Assembly (NCBI RefSeq): GCF_900090325.1 | Contig: NZ_FMHW01000002.1 | Span: 3,348,001 to 3,412,000 of the forward strand | DNA from: Micromonospora pallida | GTDB taxonomy: Bacteria > Actinomycetota > Actinomycetes > Mycobacteriales > Micromonosporaceae | Length of the DNA: 64,000 nucleotides | Direction of reading: 5' to 3' | Shown here: positions 44,474 through 54,391 of the stretch, piece by piece | Layout: the number at the start of each line of letters is the position of its first letter | How positions within the stretch are numbered: the first letter of the stretch is position 1 | Notes under the pieces: generated by a model | What the model saw: only the letters and a program-made list of their open reading frames with translations | What the model was told of the DNA's origin: nothing | Databases searched by the model: none | Program-made: the position numbers and the translations under genes

Positions 44474-44769
44474 ACGCTATGTGTAGTGGATGGTGACGCC
44501 TGGCGGAAAGCCTGTCGGACGATCCCAACCGGCGGGGATCCGGTAAGCAGTCCAAGCCACCTGGACCGAGTCCCACCGTCGTCGCGCGTACCCGCAAACC
44601 GGAGATGGTGTCTCCGGAAAGCCGCATTCCGGGCGCACGCCCGGCGTTCGGCAATCGCGACGTGGGCGGGTCCGGTCGTGCTCGATCGTTCGACGACTCG
44701 CGTGGTGCGATCGTCGTCGCTGAGGTCGTCGATGGCGGTGGTGTCGACGGCCGGCGGGTAGTGCAGTGG
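44474..44769. other. Non-coding stretch downstream of the FtsK-like gene
   Basis: There is no feature with support. A plus-strand open frame across 44560-44761 has biased codons but no start, no domain-like sequence and no ribosome-binding site. Confidence 0.4.
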
Positions 44770-46896
44770 CTACATCGGGTTGGCCGGCGTGATGTTGGCT
44801 TGGTTACGCCAGTGGTTGACGACGGCGGTGACCTCGGCGTCGGTGACCCAGGCGCCCTGGATGCGGGTGGGGGTGGACGCGCCCATAGGCAGGAACAGGC
44901 CGTCGCCACGGCCGAGGAGTTTCTCGGCGCCGGGTTGTTCGAGGATGACCCGGGAGTCGGTCAGGGAGCTGGTGGCGAAGGCGAGGCGGGACGGCATGTT
45001 GGCTTTGATGAGTCCGGTGACCACGTCGACGGAGGGGCGTTGGGTGGCCAGGACGAGGTGGATGCCGGCGGCGCGGGCGAGCTGGGTGATCCGCACGACG
45101 GAGTCCTCGACGTCGCGGGGGGCGACCATCATCAGGTCGGCCAGCTCGTCGACGACGACCACCAGATACGGGTACGGCTCCATCACCCGGTCGCTGCCGG
45201 ACGGGGCGGTGATCTCGCCGGCGCGGACCTTGCGGTTGAAGTCGTCAACGTGGCGGACGCCGTGGGCGGCGAGGTCGTCGTAGCGCTGGTCCATCTCCCG
45301 CACGACCCAGCTCAGGGCCTCGGCGGCCTTACGCGGGTTGGTCACGATGGGAGTGACCAGGTGGGGGATGCCCTCGTAGACGGTCAGCTCGACCCGCTTG
45401 CAGTCGATGAGCAGCAGCCGTACCTCGTCGGGGGCGGCCCGGGTCAGAATCGACACCAACAGGGTGTTGAGGCATCCGGACTTGCCGGATCCGGTGGCCC
45501 CTCCGATGAGAATGTGGGGCATGGCGGCGAGGTTCGCGATGACCCCGCTGCCGTCGATGTCCCTACCGAGGCCCACCAGCAGCCGGTGTCCGTCGCGGGC
45601 GGCATGGGAGGGGATCACGTCGCCGAGGGTCACGGTCACCCTCTCCCCGTCAGGATTGGGCACCTCCACCCCGACGGCGCTCCTGCCAGGGATCGGGGCC
45701 AGCAGCCGCACCTCGGCTCCGACGGCGTAGGCGAACTCACTCGCCAGCCCTTCGACCTCGGCGACCTCCACACCGGGGCCGAGGGTGATCTCGTAGCGGG
45801 TGACAGTCGGCCCGCGGTGGGCCTCGGACACCGTCGCGGCCACCCTAAACGCGTCGAGCACGCCCTGGAGGGCCTTGCGGCCGGCGGCGGTGGCGGCGGT
45901 CCATGGAAGCGGTAGGGGACGAGCGAGCCACGGAGGTGGCAGGGTACCGACGGCGAGCAGGCTCACCGGCGGCAGCGGGTACCCGCCCTGGACGACCGGT
46001 GACGTCCGGGCGGCAGGCTGCCGCGTCGACGGCCGGGGTGACTCCCCGGGATCACTGGCGGACAAGGCCAGACGGGCCGTCGGAGCCGAGGACGGCGGTA
46101 CGCCCACGATCGCCGTCTCCTCGTCCTCGTCGACGTCGAAGCGGTCGTCGACCTCGTCGTGGGCGGCCGGAGTGGAGGAGGCCGGGCGGTGGCGGGGGGC
46201 AGCCAGAGACCGCTCAGCCCGCTCGCGAGCGGTGCGTTCCCCGGCCAGGGCCTGCTCCAGACGTTGCCGCTCCGCGCGCAACTCGGCTGTCAGGTGCTCG
46301 GCGCGGTCCTTGTCGCCACGCACGAGGGCGGCGGTCTGCTGGGCGTGCTCCTTGGCGGCACGTTCCTGATCCCGCTCCCGCTCGCTCCGCGTCAGCGCCG
46401 TCTGCAGGTCGGACAGCCGCTGCTCCGCCTCGACCCGGCCGGCGTGCTCCCGAACGAGTTCCTCTTCCGCCCGCTCCCGGACAGCCCGCTCCTCTGCCAG
46501 CTCCCGTTCGGCCCGTTCCCGGGCGGCCCGCTCGTCCGCCAACGCCCTGGCGCGCTGATTCGGCGCCGGCGGGTTGAGCACGTGATGCTGTTCGGCCACG
46601 CGCGCCCACGCGCTGATCCAGGCGTGCCGGTGCTCCGCCGGCACACCGCACGCCTGCACGAAACTCTCGACGAACGCCTTGCTCGGCAGCCTCTTGCCGG
46701 TGAGGGCCTCAGAGATGCCCTGCCTGGTCAGCGTGATCTCCCGCCGGCCAGCGAGGTACTGCTCCCTGGCCCACTTCTCCAACTCCCGGTAGGAAGTCCT
46801 ACCGGCACGGACATGCAGCCGGCGCAGCAGCACACAGAACTCCTCCAGGCTGGTTCCCACCTGGGCGGGGTCGAGTTCCTCCGAGGGTGACGACAT
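44770..46896 (-). CDS. FtsK/SpoIIIE-type DNA translocase with N-terminal HTH and coiled coil
   Basis: This is a 708-residue cytosolic protein with no membrane helices. ATG at 46896 starts a helix-turn-helix-like region ([38 protein letters not shown], as in actinomycete XRE/transposon-borne regulators). A Glu/Arg/Ala coiled coil spans ~residues 115-245, an acidic Pro-rich linker follows, then the FtsK alpha/beta part ([20 protein letters not shown]). The motor has Walker [10 protein letters not shown] and Walker [12 protein letters not shown], and there is no gamma domain. Soluble FtsK-like motors move double-stranded DNA between mycelia in actinomycete conjugation (TraB type). Fusion to a DNA-binding domain and nearness to the tRNA remnant suggest a conjugative-element relic, but integrase and replication genes are not in view. 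Confidence 0.85.
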   Translation of the reverse strand: MSSPSEELDPAQVGTSLEEFCVLLRRLHVRAGRTSYRELEKWAREQYLAGRREITLTRQGISEALTGKRLPSKAFVESFVQACGVPAEHRHAWISAWARVAEQHHVLNPPAPNQRARALADERAARERAERELAEERAVRERAEEELVREHAGRVEAEQRLSDLQTALTRSERERDQERAAKEHAQQTAALVRGDKDRAEHLTAELRAERQRLEQALAGERTARERAERSLAAPRHRPASSTPAAHDEVDDRFDVDEDEETAIVGVPPSSAPTARLALSASDPGESPRPSTRQPAARTSPVVQGGYPLPPVSLLAVGTLPPPWLARPLPLPWTAATAAGRKALQGVLDAFRVAATVSEAHRGPTVTRYEITLGPGVEVAEVEGLASEFAYAVGAEVRLLAPIPGRSAVGVEVPNPDGERVTVTLGDVIPSHAARDGHRLLVGLGRDIDGSGVIANLAAMPHILIGGATGSGKSGCLNTLLVSILTRAAPDEVRLLLIDCKRVELTVYEGIPHLVTPIVTNPRKAAEALSWVVREMDQRYDDLAAHGVRHVDDFNRKVRAGEITAPSGSDRVMEPYPYLVVVVDELADLMMVAPRDVEDSVVRITQLARAAGIHLVLATQRPSVDVVTGLIKANMPSRLAFATSSLTDSRVILEQPGAEKLLGRGDGLFLPMGASTPTRIQGAWVTDAEVTAVVNHWRNQANITPANPM

Positions 46897-47139
46897 CGCG
46901 CGGTGCCCAACCTCTCCGCTGTCCGAAACTGTCTCAGGGTGTCCGGCAGCGTACGCCACGTGGTCGATATCCACCGGCACGCGGCCGGCAACCGTCAGCC
47001 ACCTGTCCGACCACGGACGACGCCGACAGAAACGTGTCCTGATCGCTCCGCGGTGATGGCCGGACACCGGCACGTGCGGCTTGCTGGAAGTCATCCCCTC
47101 CCCGCGGACACCACCGCAGCAATGACAAAGGAGCCGACC

Positions 47140-47292
47140 ATGCCCCCAACCTGGCTCACTACCAGCCTGGACTGGCTACCACAGGCGACCATCGTGCTGG
47201 CCTTCCTCACCGCGCTGATCCGCCTCACCCTGCTCACCCCACTACTCTGGCGACGCATCCGGCGCTGGACGCGCAGGCGGCACGGAAGCTGA
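47140..47292 (+). CDS. Small membrane protein (50 aa)
   Basis: ATG at 47140 has a strong AAAGGAG 6 nt upstream. The peptide has one transmembrane helix ([22 protein letters not shown]) followed by a highly basic tail ([13 protein letters not shown]), so the N-terminus should face outside. It is divergent from the FtsK-like gene and has its own terminator. Tiny membrane proteins often accompany conjugative transfer genes (Spd-type spread proteins), which is a possible role. It is too short to assign by sequence alone. Confidence 0.65.
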   Translation: MPPTWLTTSLDWLPQATIVLAFLTALIRLTLLTPLLWRRIRRWTRRRHGS

Positions 47293-47314
47293 CACCACGG
47301 CAGCCACCAGCACA

Positions 47315-47348
47315 ACGGCGGGCCACCCCTCAAGGAGAGGCCCGCCGT
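47315..47348 (+). terminator. Hairpin terminator after the small membrane protein gene
   Basis: ACGGCGGGCC and GGCCCGCCGT form a perfect 10-bp stem with a 14-nt loop, 22 nt after the stop codon. Confidence 0.7.
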
Positions 47349-47537
47349 CACTGCATACCCATAACCCAGAGATAGATCATTACGAGGAACGCCGGCGAGG
47401 GTGACACCGGCGACCAAGACCTGGTGACACTGCCCAGGAGCCGGTCGGCCGCAAACCACGTCTTCGCGTACCTGGTCATGCTCGCTCCAGCAGCGAGCAC
47501 TCGCACAGACGAATACGAGCGGCTGCCAGTCCGCTCA

Positions 47538-49568
47538 CTATGGTTGTCCGCCCGTCGAGACGTCGGCGCGGCCCCACCGCCCGTGGACGCCATGCAGGGT
47601 GATCTGGCCGATCCGATCGGGAATCGCCGGATCGGTCGCCAGGCGGCCGGCGTACGGCTCCATGCCGAGCATCGTCCGGAGCAACAGCATGGGGGTGCCC
47701 GTTGACCACGCCTGCGGACTACACGCGGTGGGGTACTGGACGGGGTATTCGGTCAACTCTCGTTCGTAGCCGGCGAATGCCTCCGGTAGGCGCCCCTGGA
47801 AGTACTGCGCTGCATCGATGATCGCTTCCGCGATCCGCCCGGCCTGTTCGGCGAAGCCGTAGCGCCGGAGCCCCCACGCAATGATCGAGTTGTCGAATGG
47901 CCAGACCGTGCCGACGTGATAGCCGACCGGGTTGTACCGCCCCTCGCCCTGCGCCAGGGTCCGTACGCCCCAGCCGGAGAAGAGTTCCGGTCCGGTCAGG
48001 TGGGCGGCGATCGCGCCGGCGCGGGACTCCTCGACGATGCCGCTCCACAGCAGGTGACCGATGTTCGAGGAGAGCGCGTCCACCGGGCGGCCGTCGATGT
48101 CGAGGGCCAACGCATAGAATTCACGGTCCGTGACCCAGTAGTCGCGGTTGAACCGGCGCTTGAGATCCGCCGCCTGTGCTTCGAGCGCGTCGGCGTACGC
48201 TGGGTCGTTCCAGAACTCCCGGGCCAGCCGCGCGCCGCGCATCTTCGCGTCGTAGGCGTAGCCCTGCAGTTCACAGGTTGCCCGGGGCAGCCCCGGCAAC
48301 GTCCCGTCGTGGTAGGAGATGGAGTCCCAGGAGTCCTTCCAGCACTGGTTGTCCAGCCCGGTCTGCTCATTCCGACGCTGGTACCACAGGTAGCCGTTGC
48401 CCATGATGTCGCCGTACTCGTCGATCCAGTTCAGTGCGGCCCGCGCGACTGGCTCGAGGCGCCGCACCAGGGCGACGTCGCCGGTCCAGCGCTCGTACTC
48501 GTCGAGCAGCACCACGAACAGGGGAGTGGCGTCAGCCGAGCCGTAGTACGGCGAGTGGGGCTGCTCTGCGAACGCGACCGTCTCCCCGTACCGCACCTCG
48601 TGCAAGATCTTGCCGGGCTCCTCCTCGCCGAAGTCGTCCAGCCTGCTGCCCTGCAAAGCTCCTAGCACCTGCAGCGTCGTGGCCGCGAGGCCCGGCACGA
48701 ACGGCAGCGCCTGCAGAGACACGAAGATGCTGTCGCGACCGAAGATGCTCATGAACCATGGCAGCCCGGCCGCCGGAACACTGTCCCCGCCGGCGATCAG
48801 CGGCATGAACCGTAGCGCGGCAAGGTCGACCAGCCCGCGCTCGTATGCCGTTGCCAGCGACTTGTTGTCGCACTCGAGCCGCGGTGCGTGACGCAGCCAG
48901 GCCTCGAGGTCCTGGCGCATCTGTGGCCTCGTCCGACCGGGCCGGCCCTGGAGGGTCACGCGAATGTCCCGCCCGTCCGGTCCCACCGTCTCGACGCGTA
49001 TTTCGGCGGCCCACTGACCGTGGGGTTCGAGCCGGACGGTGAAGGTCAGGCCCCGTTCGTCAACATGGGCGGGCGGGTCACTGGTGATGACGCTCTCGCG
49101 GCGGAAGGCCCCCCGCTGATAGCCGAGACGCAGACAGCCGTTCTCGATCCGGGTGTAGTAGCTCCCCTTCTTCTGCCGTACGTCCTTGATCTCGAACAGG
49201 TCGGCGAAGTCGCTGTTGGCGTCCACGCGGATGCACACGTCGACCGGCTCCCAATTATGGTTGAGGACGGTCAGTTGCTCGTGCATGCTGCCGATGATCG
49301 AACGTTGGCGGATCACGGACAGCTCGGGTTCGATGTGGGGCGACGGGGCGACGGGGACCAGGAAGTAACGCGTCTCGTAGTACTCCAGGTCATCAACGGT
49401 CAGTGCCTGCAGCCGTTCGCCGTTGACGCTCAACTGCCAGGTCGACAGGAATCGTGTGTCGAATGAGAAGAGACCGGTCGGAAACGTGGGCGACGCGACG
49501 ATGTCGCCGTTGGAGTCGCTCACCACGAATGTGCCGCCGTCCAGAATTCTGACGAGATCCGCGCTCAT
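47538..49568 (-). CDS. Amylo-alpha-1,6-glucosidase/debranching-type enzyme, copy 1
   Basis: This is a 676-residue cytosolic enzyme. Residues ~1-210 are the N-terminal beta-sandwich of the bacterial debranching family (GTFVVSDSNGDI, FSFDTRFLSTWQLSVNGE). The rest is an (alpha/alpha)6 barrel: GLPWFMSIFGRDSIFVSLQALPF is the signature with the catalytic acidic residue, followed by EEPGKILHEVRYGE, NQCWKDSWDSI, ALDIDGRPVDALSSNIGHLLWSGI and GYHVGTVWPFDNSIIAWG. Such enzymes act on alpha-linked oligosaccharides, but the real substrate of this subgroup is unclear. It overlaps the SCP2-like gene before it (ATGA) and is paralogous to 51679-53760. Confidence 0.9.
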   Translation of the reverse strand: MSADLVRILDGGTFVVSDSNGDIVASPTFPTGLFSFDTRFLSTWQLSVNGERLQALTVDDLEYYETRYFLVPVAPSPHIEPELSVIRQRSIIGSMHEQLTVLNHNWEPVDVCIRVDANSDFADLFEIKDVRQKKGSYYTRIENGCLRLGYQRGAFRRESVITSDPPAHVDERGLTFTVRLEPHGQWAAEIRVETVGPDGRDIRVTLQGRPGRTRPQMRQDLEAWLRHAPRLECDNKSLATAYERGLVDLAALRFMPLIAGGDSVPAAGLPWFMSIFGRDSIFVSLQALPFVPGLAATTLQVLGALQGSRLDDFGEEEPGKILHEVRYGETVAFAEQPHSPYYGSADATPLFVVLLDEYERWTGDVALVRRLEPVARAALNWIDEYGDIMGNGYLWYQRRNEQTGLDNQCWKDSWDSISYHDGTLPGLPRATCELQGYAYDAKMRGARLAREFWNDPAYADALEAQAADLKRRFNRDYWVTDREFYALALDIDGRPVDALSSNIGHLLWSGIVEESRAGAIAAHLTGPELFSGWGVRTLAQGEGRYNPVGYHVGTVWPFDNSIIAWGLRRYGFAEQAGRIAEAIIDAAQYFQGRLPEAFAGYERELTEYPVQYPTACSPQAWSTGTPMLLLRTMLGMEPYAGRLATDPAIPDRIGQITLHGVHGRWGRADVSTGGQP

Positions 49569-49939
49569 GGCCGGTGTTCCCGACCGCAGACGGCCTGCGG
49601 GTGGCGGGCCTCAGGCGGGCCGGGGAAAATGCGTTCAAAGCGGGCCAGCAACATCAGATCACCCTCAACCACGACCTCGTTCCGCAGCCATGCCCGCCGC
49701 ATACGTTCACGGCCCGTCACCATGTCGTCGAACAGCGCCTGATCGGTGCGAACGACGCAGTCAGCCCCGCGTTCCTCCCGCGACACCCGGACCTCCCCGT
49801 TCCTGATCTCCACGAACCAGTGGTTCGTCCGGTGATCCTGGCTGAGGCTAAACACGATCGTGCCCTCCGCTCCCTCCAGCAGGGGCTCATGCCCTCGCTT
49901 GCGGACCGTCTCGAAGAACTCGCCGGTCGGATCCCAAAT
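49565..49939 (-). CDS. SCP2 sterol-carrier-like protein, copy 1, probable ATT start
   Basis: This is a 124-residue single-domain protein resembling the SCP2 lipid-binding fold (TIVFSLSQDHRTNHWFVEIR, GEVRVSREERGADCVVRTDQ, WLRNEVVVEGDLMLLARFERIFPGPP). Comparison with its paralogue at 53757-54134 shows that the coding region must extend upstream to about 49939, covering DPTGEFFETVRKRG, but no ATG, GTG or TTG lies there. An in-frame ATT at 49939 has AAGGGGGTGAG just upstream, so ATT is the probable start codon, as in infC. A GTG start at 49855 would remove the first quarter of the domain. The stop overlaps the debranching enzyme start as ATGA. Confidence 0.7.
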   Translation of the reverse strand: MWDPTGEFFETVRKRGHEPLLEGAEGTIVFSLSQDHRTNHWFVEIRNGEVRVSREERGADCVVRTDQALFDDMVTGRERMRRAWLRNEVVVEGDLMLLARFERIFPGPPEARHPQAVCGREHRP

Positions 49940-50092
49940 GGGTTCTCACCCCCTTAGTGCCACCCCACCCTTCACCCGGAAGCAGATCCCCTCAACGGCG
50001 TCACATCCCGGAGTTACCCACAACAGGTGAGCCGACACGTGCGAAGCTCTTAGCGATTACGATCATTGAGTCACGAGGTTCATAGCGTCAAA

Positions 50093-51409
50093 CTACCGCC
50101 GACCCACCCGGGGCGTTGTTGATCGAATTGCACGGTTCCGATAGGCCAGCAGGCCGCCGACGGCCGTGGCAGCGCCGGCTATCATCATCATGATCACCAT
50201 CGGGGCGATGGATCCGTTGGTCGCGCCGGTGAGGGAAAGCGCGGGAATTGGCAAAAGTGCACCGCCGACGAGCACGGCGATGGTGATGCTGGCCGCTACA
50301 CCGATATAACGCAACTTGACCGGAAACAGGTCTGCCGTCAGTGCCGGCGCTACCCCGCTGAAGATCCCGTACGAGACGGCTCCGACCATCATCGCCGCCA
50401 GCAGTGCCGGCAAGGATGCCGCGCCGACCAGCCAATACGATGGCGCCGCCCAGAGGATCAGCCAAACGCCGGAAATGACGATGGCCCGTTCCCTGCCCCA
50501 CCGGTCCCCGTAATGGGCGCTCACGATGGCAACGATGATTATGACGGCCGCAGTCGGCACCAGTCCGAGTTGCACCCAGGAGACGGGCAGATTCGATACG
50601 TAGACTTTGACGTAGGCAAGCAGGCTTGTCAGGTACGCATAGGCGAAGGCGGCCGGGCCAATCCCCATCAAGACCCCAATCGCAGCGGGCCGGGGCGCTT
50701 CCCGAAGGAGCCTTCGGACCTGGCCGGCACCGGCGGCTCGCCTGACGTTTGGGCCCTTCGTCGCGGCGACGAACTCTGGCGTCTCCGCCAGGCGGGCACG
50801 GAACAGCAGACCGACGATCACCAGCAACGAACTGAACAAGAATGGAAGTCGCCATCCCCACACCTCGAATACCGCCGGACCCACCGCGACGTTGACCACC
50901 ACCAGCGTCACCGCGACGATCAGGATCCCTAACGGGAAGCCAATTTGTGGGAACGCCCCATATAAAGTCCGCCGATGCGGCGGCGCATGCTCGACGGCAA
51001 CCACCACCGCTCCCGGATATTCGCCACCGACGGCCACCCCTTGCATCAGTCGGAGTGCGACCAAGAGAATGGGCGCGGTTATACCGATGGCCGAGTACAC
51101 CGGAAGCAGCCCGATGCCGACAGTCGCCACACCCATCATGGCAAGGGACCCGAGAAGGGCAGGACGCCTGCCGACACGGTCACCGATGCGGGCGAACAGT
51201 GCAGCACCCAGCGGCCGCATGAAGAAGGCAACAGCATGACTGGAGAAGGCAGCCAGGGTGCCCAGCCAAGGGTGGAAACCGGGAAAGAAGAGCGGACCAA
51301 AAACCGTTGCCGCAATAAATGCATAGAGCAGGAAATCATAAACTTCGACCGCAGTGCCGATCATCGCGGCGAACGCGACCTGTCGCGGCGTCAGGAAGGT
51401 CTTCGGCAT
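50093..51409 (-). CDS. MFS transporter, metabolite:H+ symporter type (MHS family)
   Basis: This is a 438-residue, 12-helix major facilitator. ATG at 51409 has GGAGG 5 nt upstream. The N-terminus (AAMIGTAVEVYDFLLYAFIAATVFGPLFFP) and the loop motif ARIGDRVGRRPALLG, with RLMQGVAVGGEYPGAVV in helix 4-5, are diagnostic of the MHS group that imports shikimate, citrate, alpha-ketoglutarate or proline/betaine. It sits between the two SCP2/debranching pairs on the same strand, so it may supply or export a small metabolite used with them. The substrate cannot be read. Confidence 0.9.
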   Translation of the reverse strand: MPKTFLTPRQVAFAAMIGTAVEVYDFLLYAFIAATVFGPLFFPGFHPWLGTLAAFSSHAVAFFMRPLGAALFARIGDRVGRRPALLGSLAMMGVATVGIGLLPVYSAIGITAPILLVALRLMQGVAVGGEYPGAVVVAVEHAPPHRRTLYGAFPQIGFPLGILIVAVTLVVVNVAVGPAVFEVWGWRLPFLFSSLLVIVGLLFRARLAETPEFVAATKGPNVRRAAGAGQVRRLLREAPRPAAIGVLMGIGPAAFAYAYLTSLLAYVKVYVSNLPVSWVQLGLVPTAAVIIIVAIVSAHYGDRWGRERAIVISGVWLILWAAPSYWLVGAASLPALLAAMMVGAVSYGIFSGVAPALTADLFPVKLRYIGVAASITIAVLVGGALLPIPALSLTGATNGSIAPMVIMMMIAGAATAVGGLLAYRNRAIRSTTPRVGRR

Positions 51410-51678
51410 CAGACCTCCAGAGACGGGTACTTCCTGCAGCAGACCTCGATGAACACCGCAAGCTTCCCACCTATGCCGAAGGTAAACGTCGACTTTCCTG
51501 CCGCCCTGTCCCGTACGAAGCCTTCTGGCACGTCCACCAGGCCGACCAGATCGAGACAGCTATCGTTCAGCCCTGAGCCAACCGGCGCCAGATGATCCTC
51601 CCTCCGACAAACCGGGGAACCTCAATCGGACACCACAGCCCCGCCGGGGAGGTCGTCGCGCCCTGTCAGCGGCAACGG

Positions 51679-53760
51679 TCAGCGCGGCGACGCCCCCGGG
51701 CTCGGCTGCCGACCTGCGTGCGACTCTGGTGCCACCTTCCCGATGGCGTCGACGCGGCCCCACCGTCCCGGGATGTCGCGCAGTTCGATCCGGCCAAACC
51801 GGTCGGGCAGCGCCGGCGCCGTTGTCAGGTTGGCACCGTACGGCTCGAGGCCGAGCAGCGTACGCACCAACAGCAGCGGCGCTCCGGTGGCCAGAGCCTG
51901 CGGGCTGTTCGCGGCGGGGTACCGGACGGGGTGCCTCGTCAACTCGCGGTCGTAACCCCCGAAGGCCTCCGGCAACTGCCCGCCGAAGTAGTGGGCGGCG
52001 TCGATGATGCCCTCGGCGATGCGTCCCGCCTCGCGGGTGAAGCCGTAGCGGCGCAGCCCCCAGGCAATGAACGAGTTGTCGAACGGCCAGACGGTGCCGA
52101 CCTGGTAGCCCAATGGGTTGTACCGCCCCTCCCCGTCGGCCAGGGTGCGCACGCCCCAGCCGGAGAAGAGCCGGGGGCCGAGCAGGTGTTCGGCGATCTT
52201 CGCGGCCCGGGACTCGTCGACGATGCCGCTCCACAGCAGGTGGCCGATGTTCGAGGACAGCGCGTCGACCTGACGGCCGTCGCCGTCGAGGGCGAGGGCG
52301 TAGTACTCACCGTCGCAGACCCAGAAGTCCCGGTTGAAGCGCTGCTTGAGCTCGGCCGCCTGCCGTTCCAGTCGGTCGGCGTACGCCGGGTCGTGCCAGA
52401 ACTCGCGGGCCAGCCGGGCACCGCGGATCTTGGCATCGTAGGCGTAGCCCTGCAGCTCGCAGGTGGCGCGGGGCAGCCCGGGCAGCCGGCCGTCGCGGTA
52501 GGAGATGGCGTTCCAAGCTTCCTTCCAGCACTGGTTCTCCAGCCCGGTGTGCTCGTTGCGGCGCTGGTACCAGAGGTAGCCGTTGTCCATCATGTCGCCG
52601 TACTCGTCGATCCAGTGCAGGGCCGCCCGCGCCTCGTCCTCGTACTCCCGCACCAGCGCGACGTCCCCGGTCCAGCGCTCGTACTCGTCGAGCAGAATCA
52701 CGAACAGCGGCGTGATGTCGGCGCCGCCGTAGTACGGCAACGTCGGCTGCTCCTCGAACGCCGCCATCTCGCCAAGGCGCACCTCGCGCAGGATCTTTCC
52801 CGGCTCCTCATCGCGGAAGTCGTCCAGCACGGTGCCCTGATTGATCCCCAGAACGCGCAGCGTCGTAGCGGCGAGACCCGGTACGACGGGCAGCGCCTGC
52901 AGGCTGGTGAGAATGCTGTCTCGGCCGACGAGGGTCGCCGCCCACGGCAGGCCGGCGGCGGGCATCGCCTGACCCGGAAGCGCCAGCGTCGGGTACCGCA
53001 ACGCAATAAGATCCACGAGGCTGCGCCGGTACGCCGTGCTCAACGCGTCCCAGTCACACGTCAGGCGCGGCGCCTCGCCGAGCAACCCGTCGAGGTCGTG
53101 CTGGAGTTTTTGCCTGGTTCCCTGGCGACGGTGAGACAGATGATCACGAACATCCTGCCCGTCCGGGCGCAGCACCAGCGCCCGCACGTGCAGGGTCGTG
53201 GTCCACTTCTCCTGCGATCCGAGCCGGATGTGATACGTCAGCCCGTGCTCGTCGATCCGGGCCGGCTCGGTCGTGGAGATCAGCGTCTCGCGCCGAAACT
53301 TCTCCCGCTCATAGCCCAGACGCAGACGCCCGTCCTCGACACGCTTGTAGATCCGACCCACCGACTCCCGCGGTTGCCCGAGCACACCCAGTGGGGAGAA
53401 GTCGCTGTCCACCTCCACCCGGACGGTGAGATCGGCTGGTTCCGCGGCATGGTTGAGCACCGTCAACCGCTCCTCAAAGCTGGCGGCCAACGATCGCTCG
53501 CGGATCACCGACACCTTGGCGTCCACGTAATGCGTCGGCGCGCCGGGCACCAGGAAGAACCGCACCTCGAAGTAGGACCGGTTGTCCCTAGCCAGCGCGC
53601 TCACCCGTTCACCGTTGACGGTGAGCCGCCACCGCGACAGGAACCGGGTGTCGAACGAGAAGAACCCGACCGGCACCGACGGTTCGGCTTCGATGTCGCC
53701 GCCACCGGCGCTCAGCACGAAAGTGTTGCCGTCCAGGATCCTGATCAGGTCCGATTTCAT
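51679..53760 (-). CDS. Amylo-alpha-1,6-glucosidase/debranching-type enzyme, copy 2
   Basis: This 693-residue enzyme is clearly paralogous to 47538-49568: the same beta-sandwich N-terminus (FSFDTRFLSRWRLTVNGE) and the same barrel signatures (GLPWAATLVGRDSILTSLQ, EEPGKILREVRLGE, NQCWKEAWNAISY, ALSSNIGHLLWSGI, GTVWPFDNSFIAWG). Differences from copy 1 include WAATLVGRDSIL for WFMSIFGRDSIF next to the catalytic region, which may reflect a different specificity. It overlaps the second SCP2-like gene by ATGA. Retention of both copies with separate partners suggests functional divergence rather than simple redundancy. Confidence 0.9.
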   Translation of the reverse strand: MKSDLIRILDGNTFVLSAGGGDIEAEPSVPVGFFSFDTRFLSRWRLTVNGERVSALARDNRSYFEVRFFLVPGAPTHYVDAKVSVIRERSLAASFEERLTVLNHAAEPADLTVRVEVDSDFSPLGVLGQPRESVGRIYKRVEDGRLRLGYEREKFRRETLISTTEPARIDEHGLTYHIRLGSQEKWTTTLHVRALVLRPDGQDVRDHLSHRRQGTRQKLQHDLDGLLGEAPRLTCDWDALSTAYRRSLVDLIALRYPTLALPGQAMPAAGLPWAATLVGRDSILTSLQALPVVPGLAATTLRVLGINQGTVLDDFRDEEPGKILREVRLGEMAAFEEQPTLPYYGGADITPLFVILLDEYERWTGDVALVREYEDEARAALHWIDEYGDMMDNGYLWYQRRNEHTGLENQCWKEAWNAISYRDGRLPGLPRATCELQGYAYDAKIRGARLAREFWHDPAYADRLERQAAELKQRFNRDFWVCDGEYYALALDGDGRQVDALSSNIGHLLWSGIVDESRAAKIAEHLLGPRLFSGWGVRTLADGEGRYNPLGYQVGTVWPFDNSFIAWGLRRYGFTREAGRIAEGIIDAAHYFGGQLPEAFGGYDRELTRHPVRYPAANSPQALATGAPLLLVRTLLGLEPYGANLTTAPALPDRFGRIELRDIPGRWGRVDAIGKVAPESHAGRQPSPGASPR

Positions 53761-54134
53761 CTCTCCCCTTCACGATCGCGGGCGACGGTCCGCGGATGGC
53801 GCGCCCCGGGCGGCCCGGGAAAGAGACGCTCCAGCAGGATGACGAACTGGAACTGTCCTTCAATCGCAATATCGTTCCGAACCCACGCAGGCAGCGGTTT
53901 TGCCTCGCCTCGAGCCATACGGTCGAAAAAGGCATCGGTGGTGCGGATGACGGTGTCCGCGTCGCGCTCCTCCCGCGACACCCGCACATCACCCTTGGTG
54001 ATGGCCACAAACCAGTGGTCGATCCCGTGGTCGTGCTCGATGTCGAACCGGATTGTTGCCGTGGTCTTCCGCAACAGCCGTTCCCGTCCATGGCGGCCGA
54101 GTTCGTCGAAGAACTCTTCCGTCGCATCCGACAT
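53757..54134 (-). CDS. SCP2 sterol-carrier-like protein, copy 2
   Basis: This 125-residue protein begins MSDATEEFFDELGRHGRERLL and has the SCP2-like pattern TIRFDIEHDHGIDHWFVAI, GDVRVSREERDADTVIRTTD, WVRNDIAIEGQFQFVILLERLFPGPPGARHP. It has an ordinary ATG, unlike its paralogue. Its TGA overlaps the ATG of debranching copy 2. SCP2 domains bind lipids or hydrophobic molecules; coupled expression with a carbohydrate enzyme suggests a glycolipid or lipid-linked sugar, which is inference. Confidence 0.8.
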   Translation of the reverse strand: MSDATEEFFDELGRHGRERLLRKTTATIRFDIEHDHGIDHWFVAITKGDVRVSREERDADTVIRTTDAFFDRMARGEAKPLPAWVRNDIAIEGQFQFVILLERLFPGPPGARHPRTVARDREGER

Positions 54135-54391
54135 GGCACCACCCCGCAGAAATCCACCGGACCAGGACCAGCATCACTCGGATCAGAGGCGGGGACCTCA
54201 CCCGGAACGGATGAACTTGGCGGGCGGCGCGGTGAACCCACCCGGTCCGGTGGTCTACCTGCTGGTCTTCGCAACCGAACGCGTCGGATGGTCAGACGAC
54301 CTCGCGCGGGACTGTAAGACACGAACGGCCCTGTCTCACATTCGGTGGTGATGGAGAGTCGTGAGGGTCGTTGACAGGTCGTTCCCTTCCC

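Noticed and set aside
51592..54351. A 919-codon open frame on the plus strand
   Set aside because: It is antisense to the debranching and SCP2-like genes. Its composition (Arg/Val/Gln-rich, no domain) is that of a shadow frame in high-GC DNA, while the minus strand shows clear family motifs.
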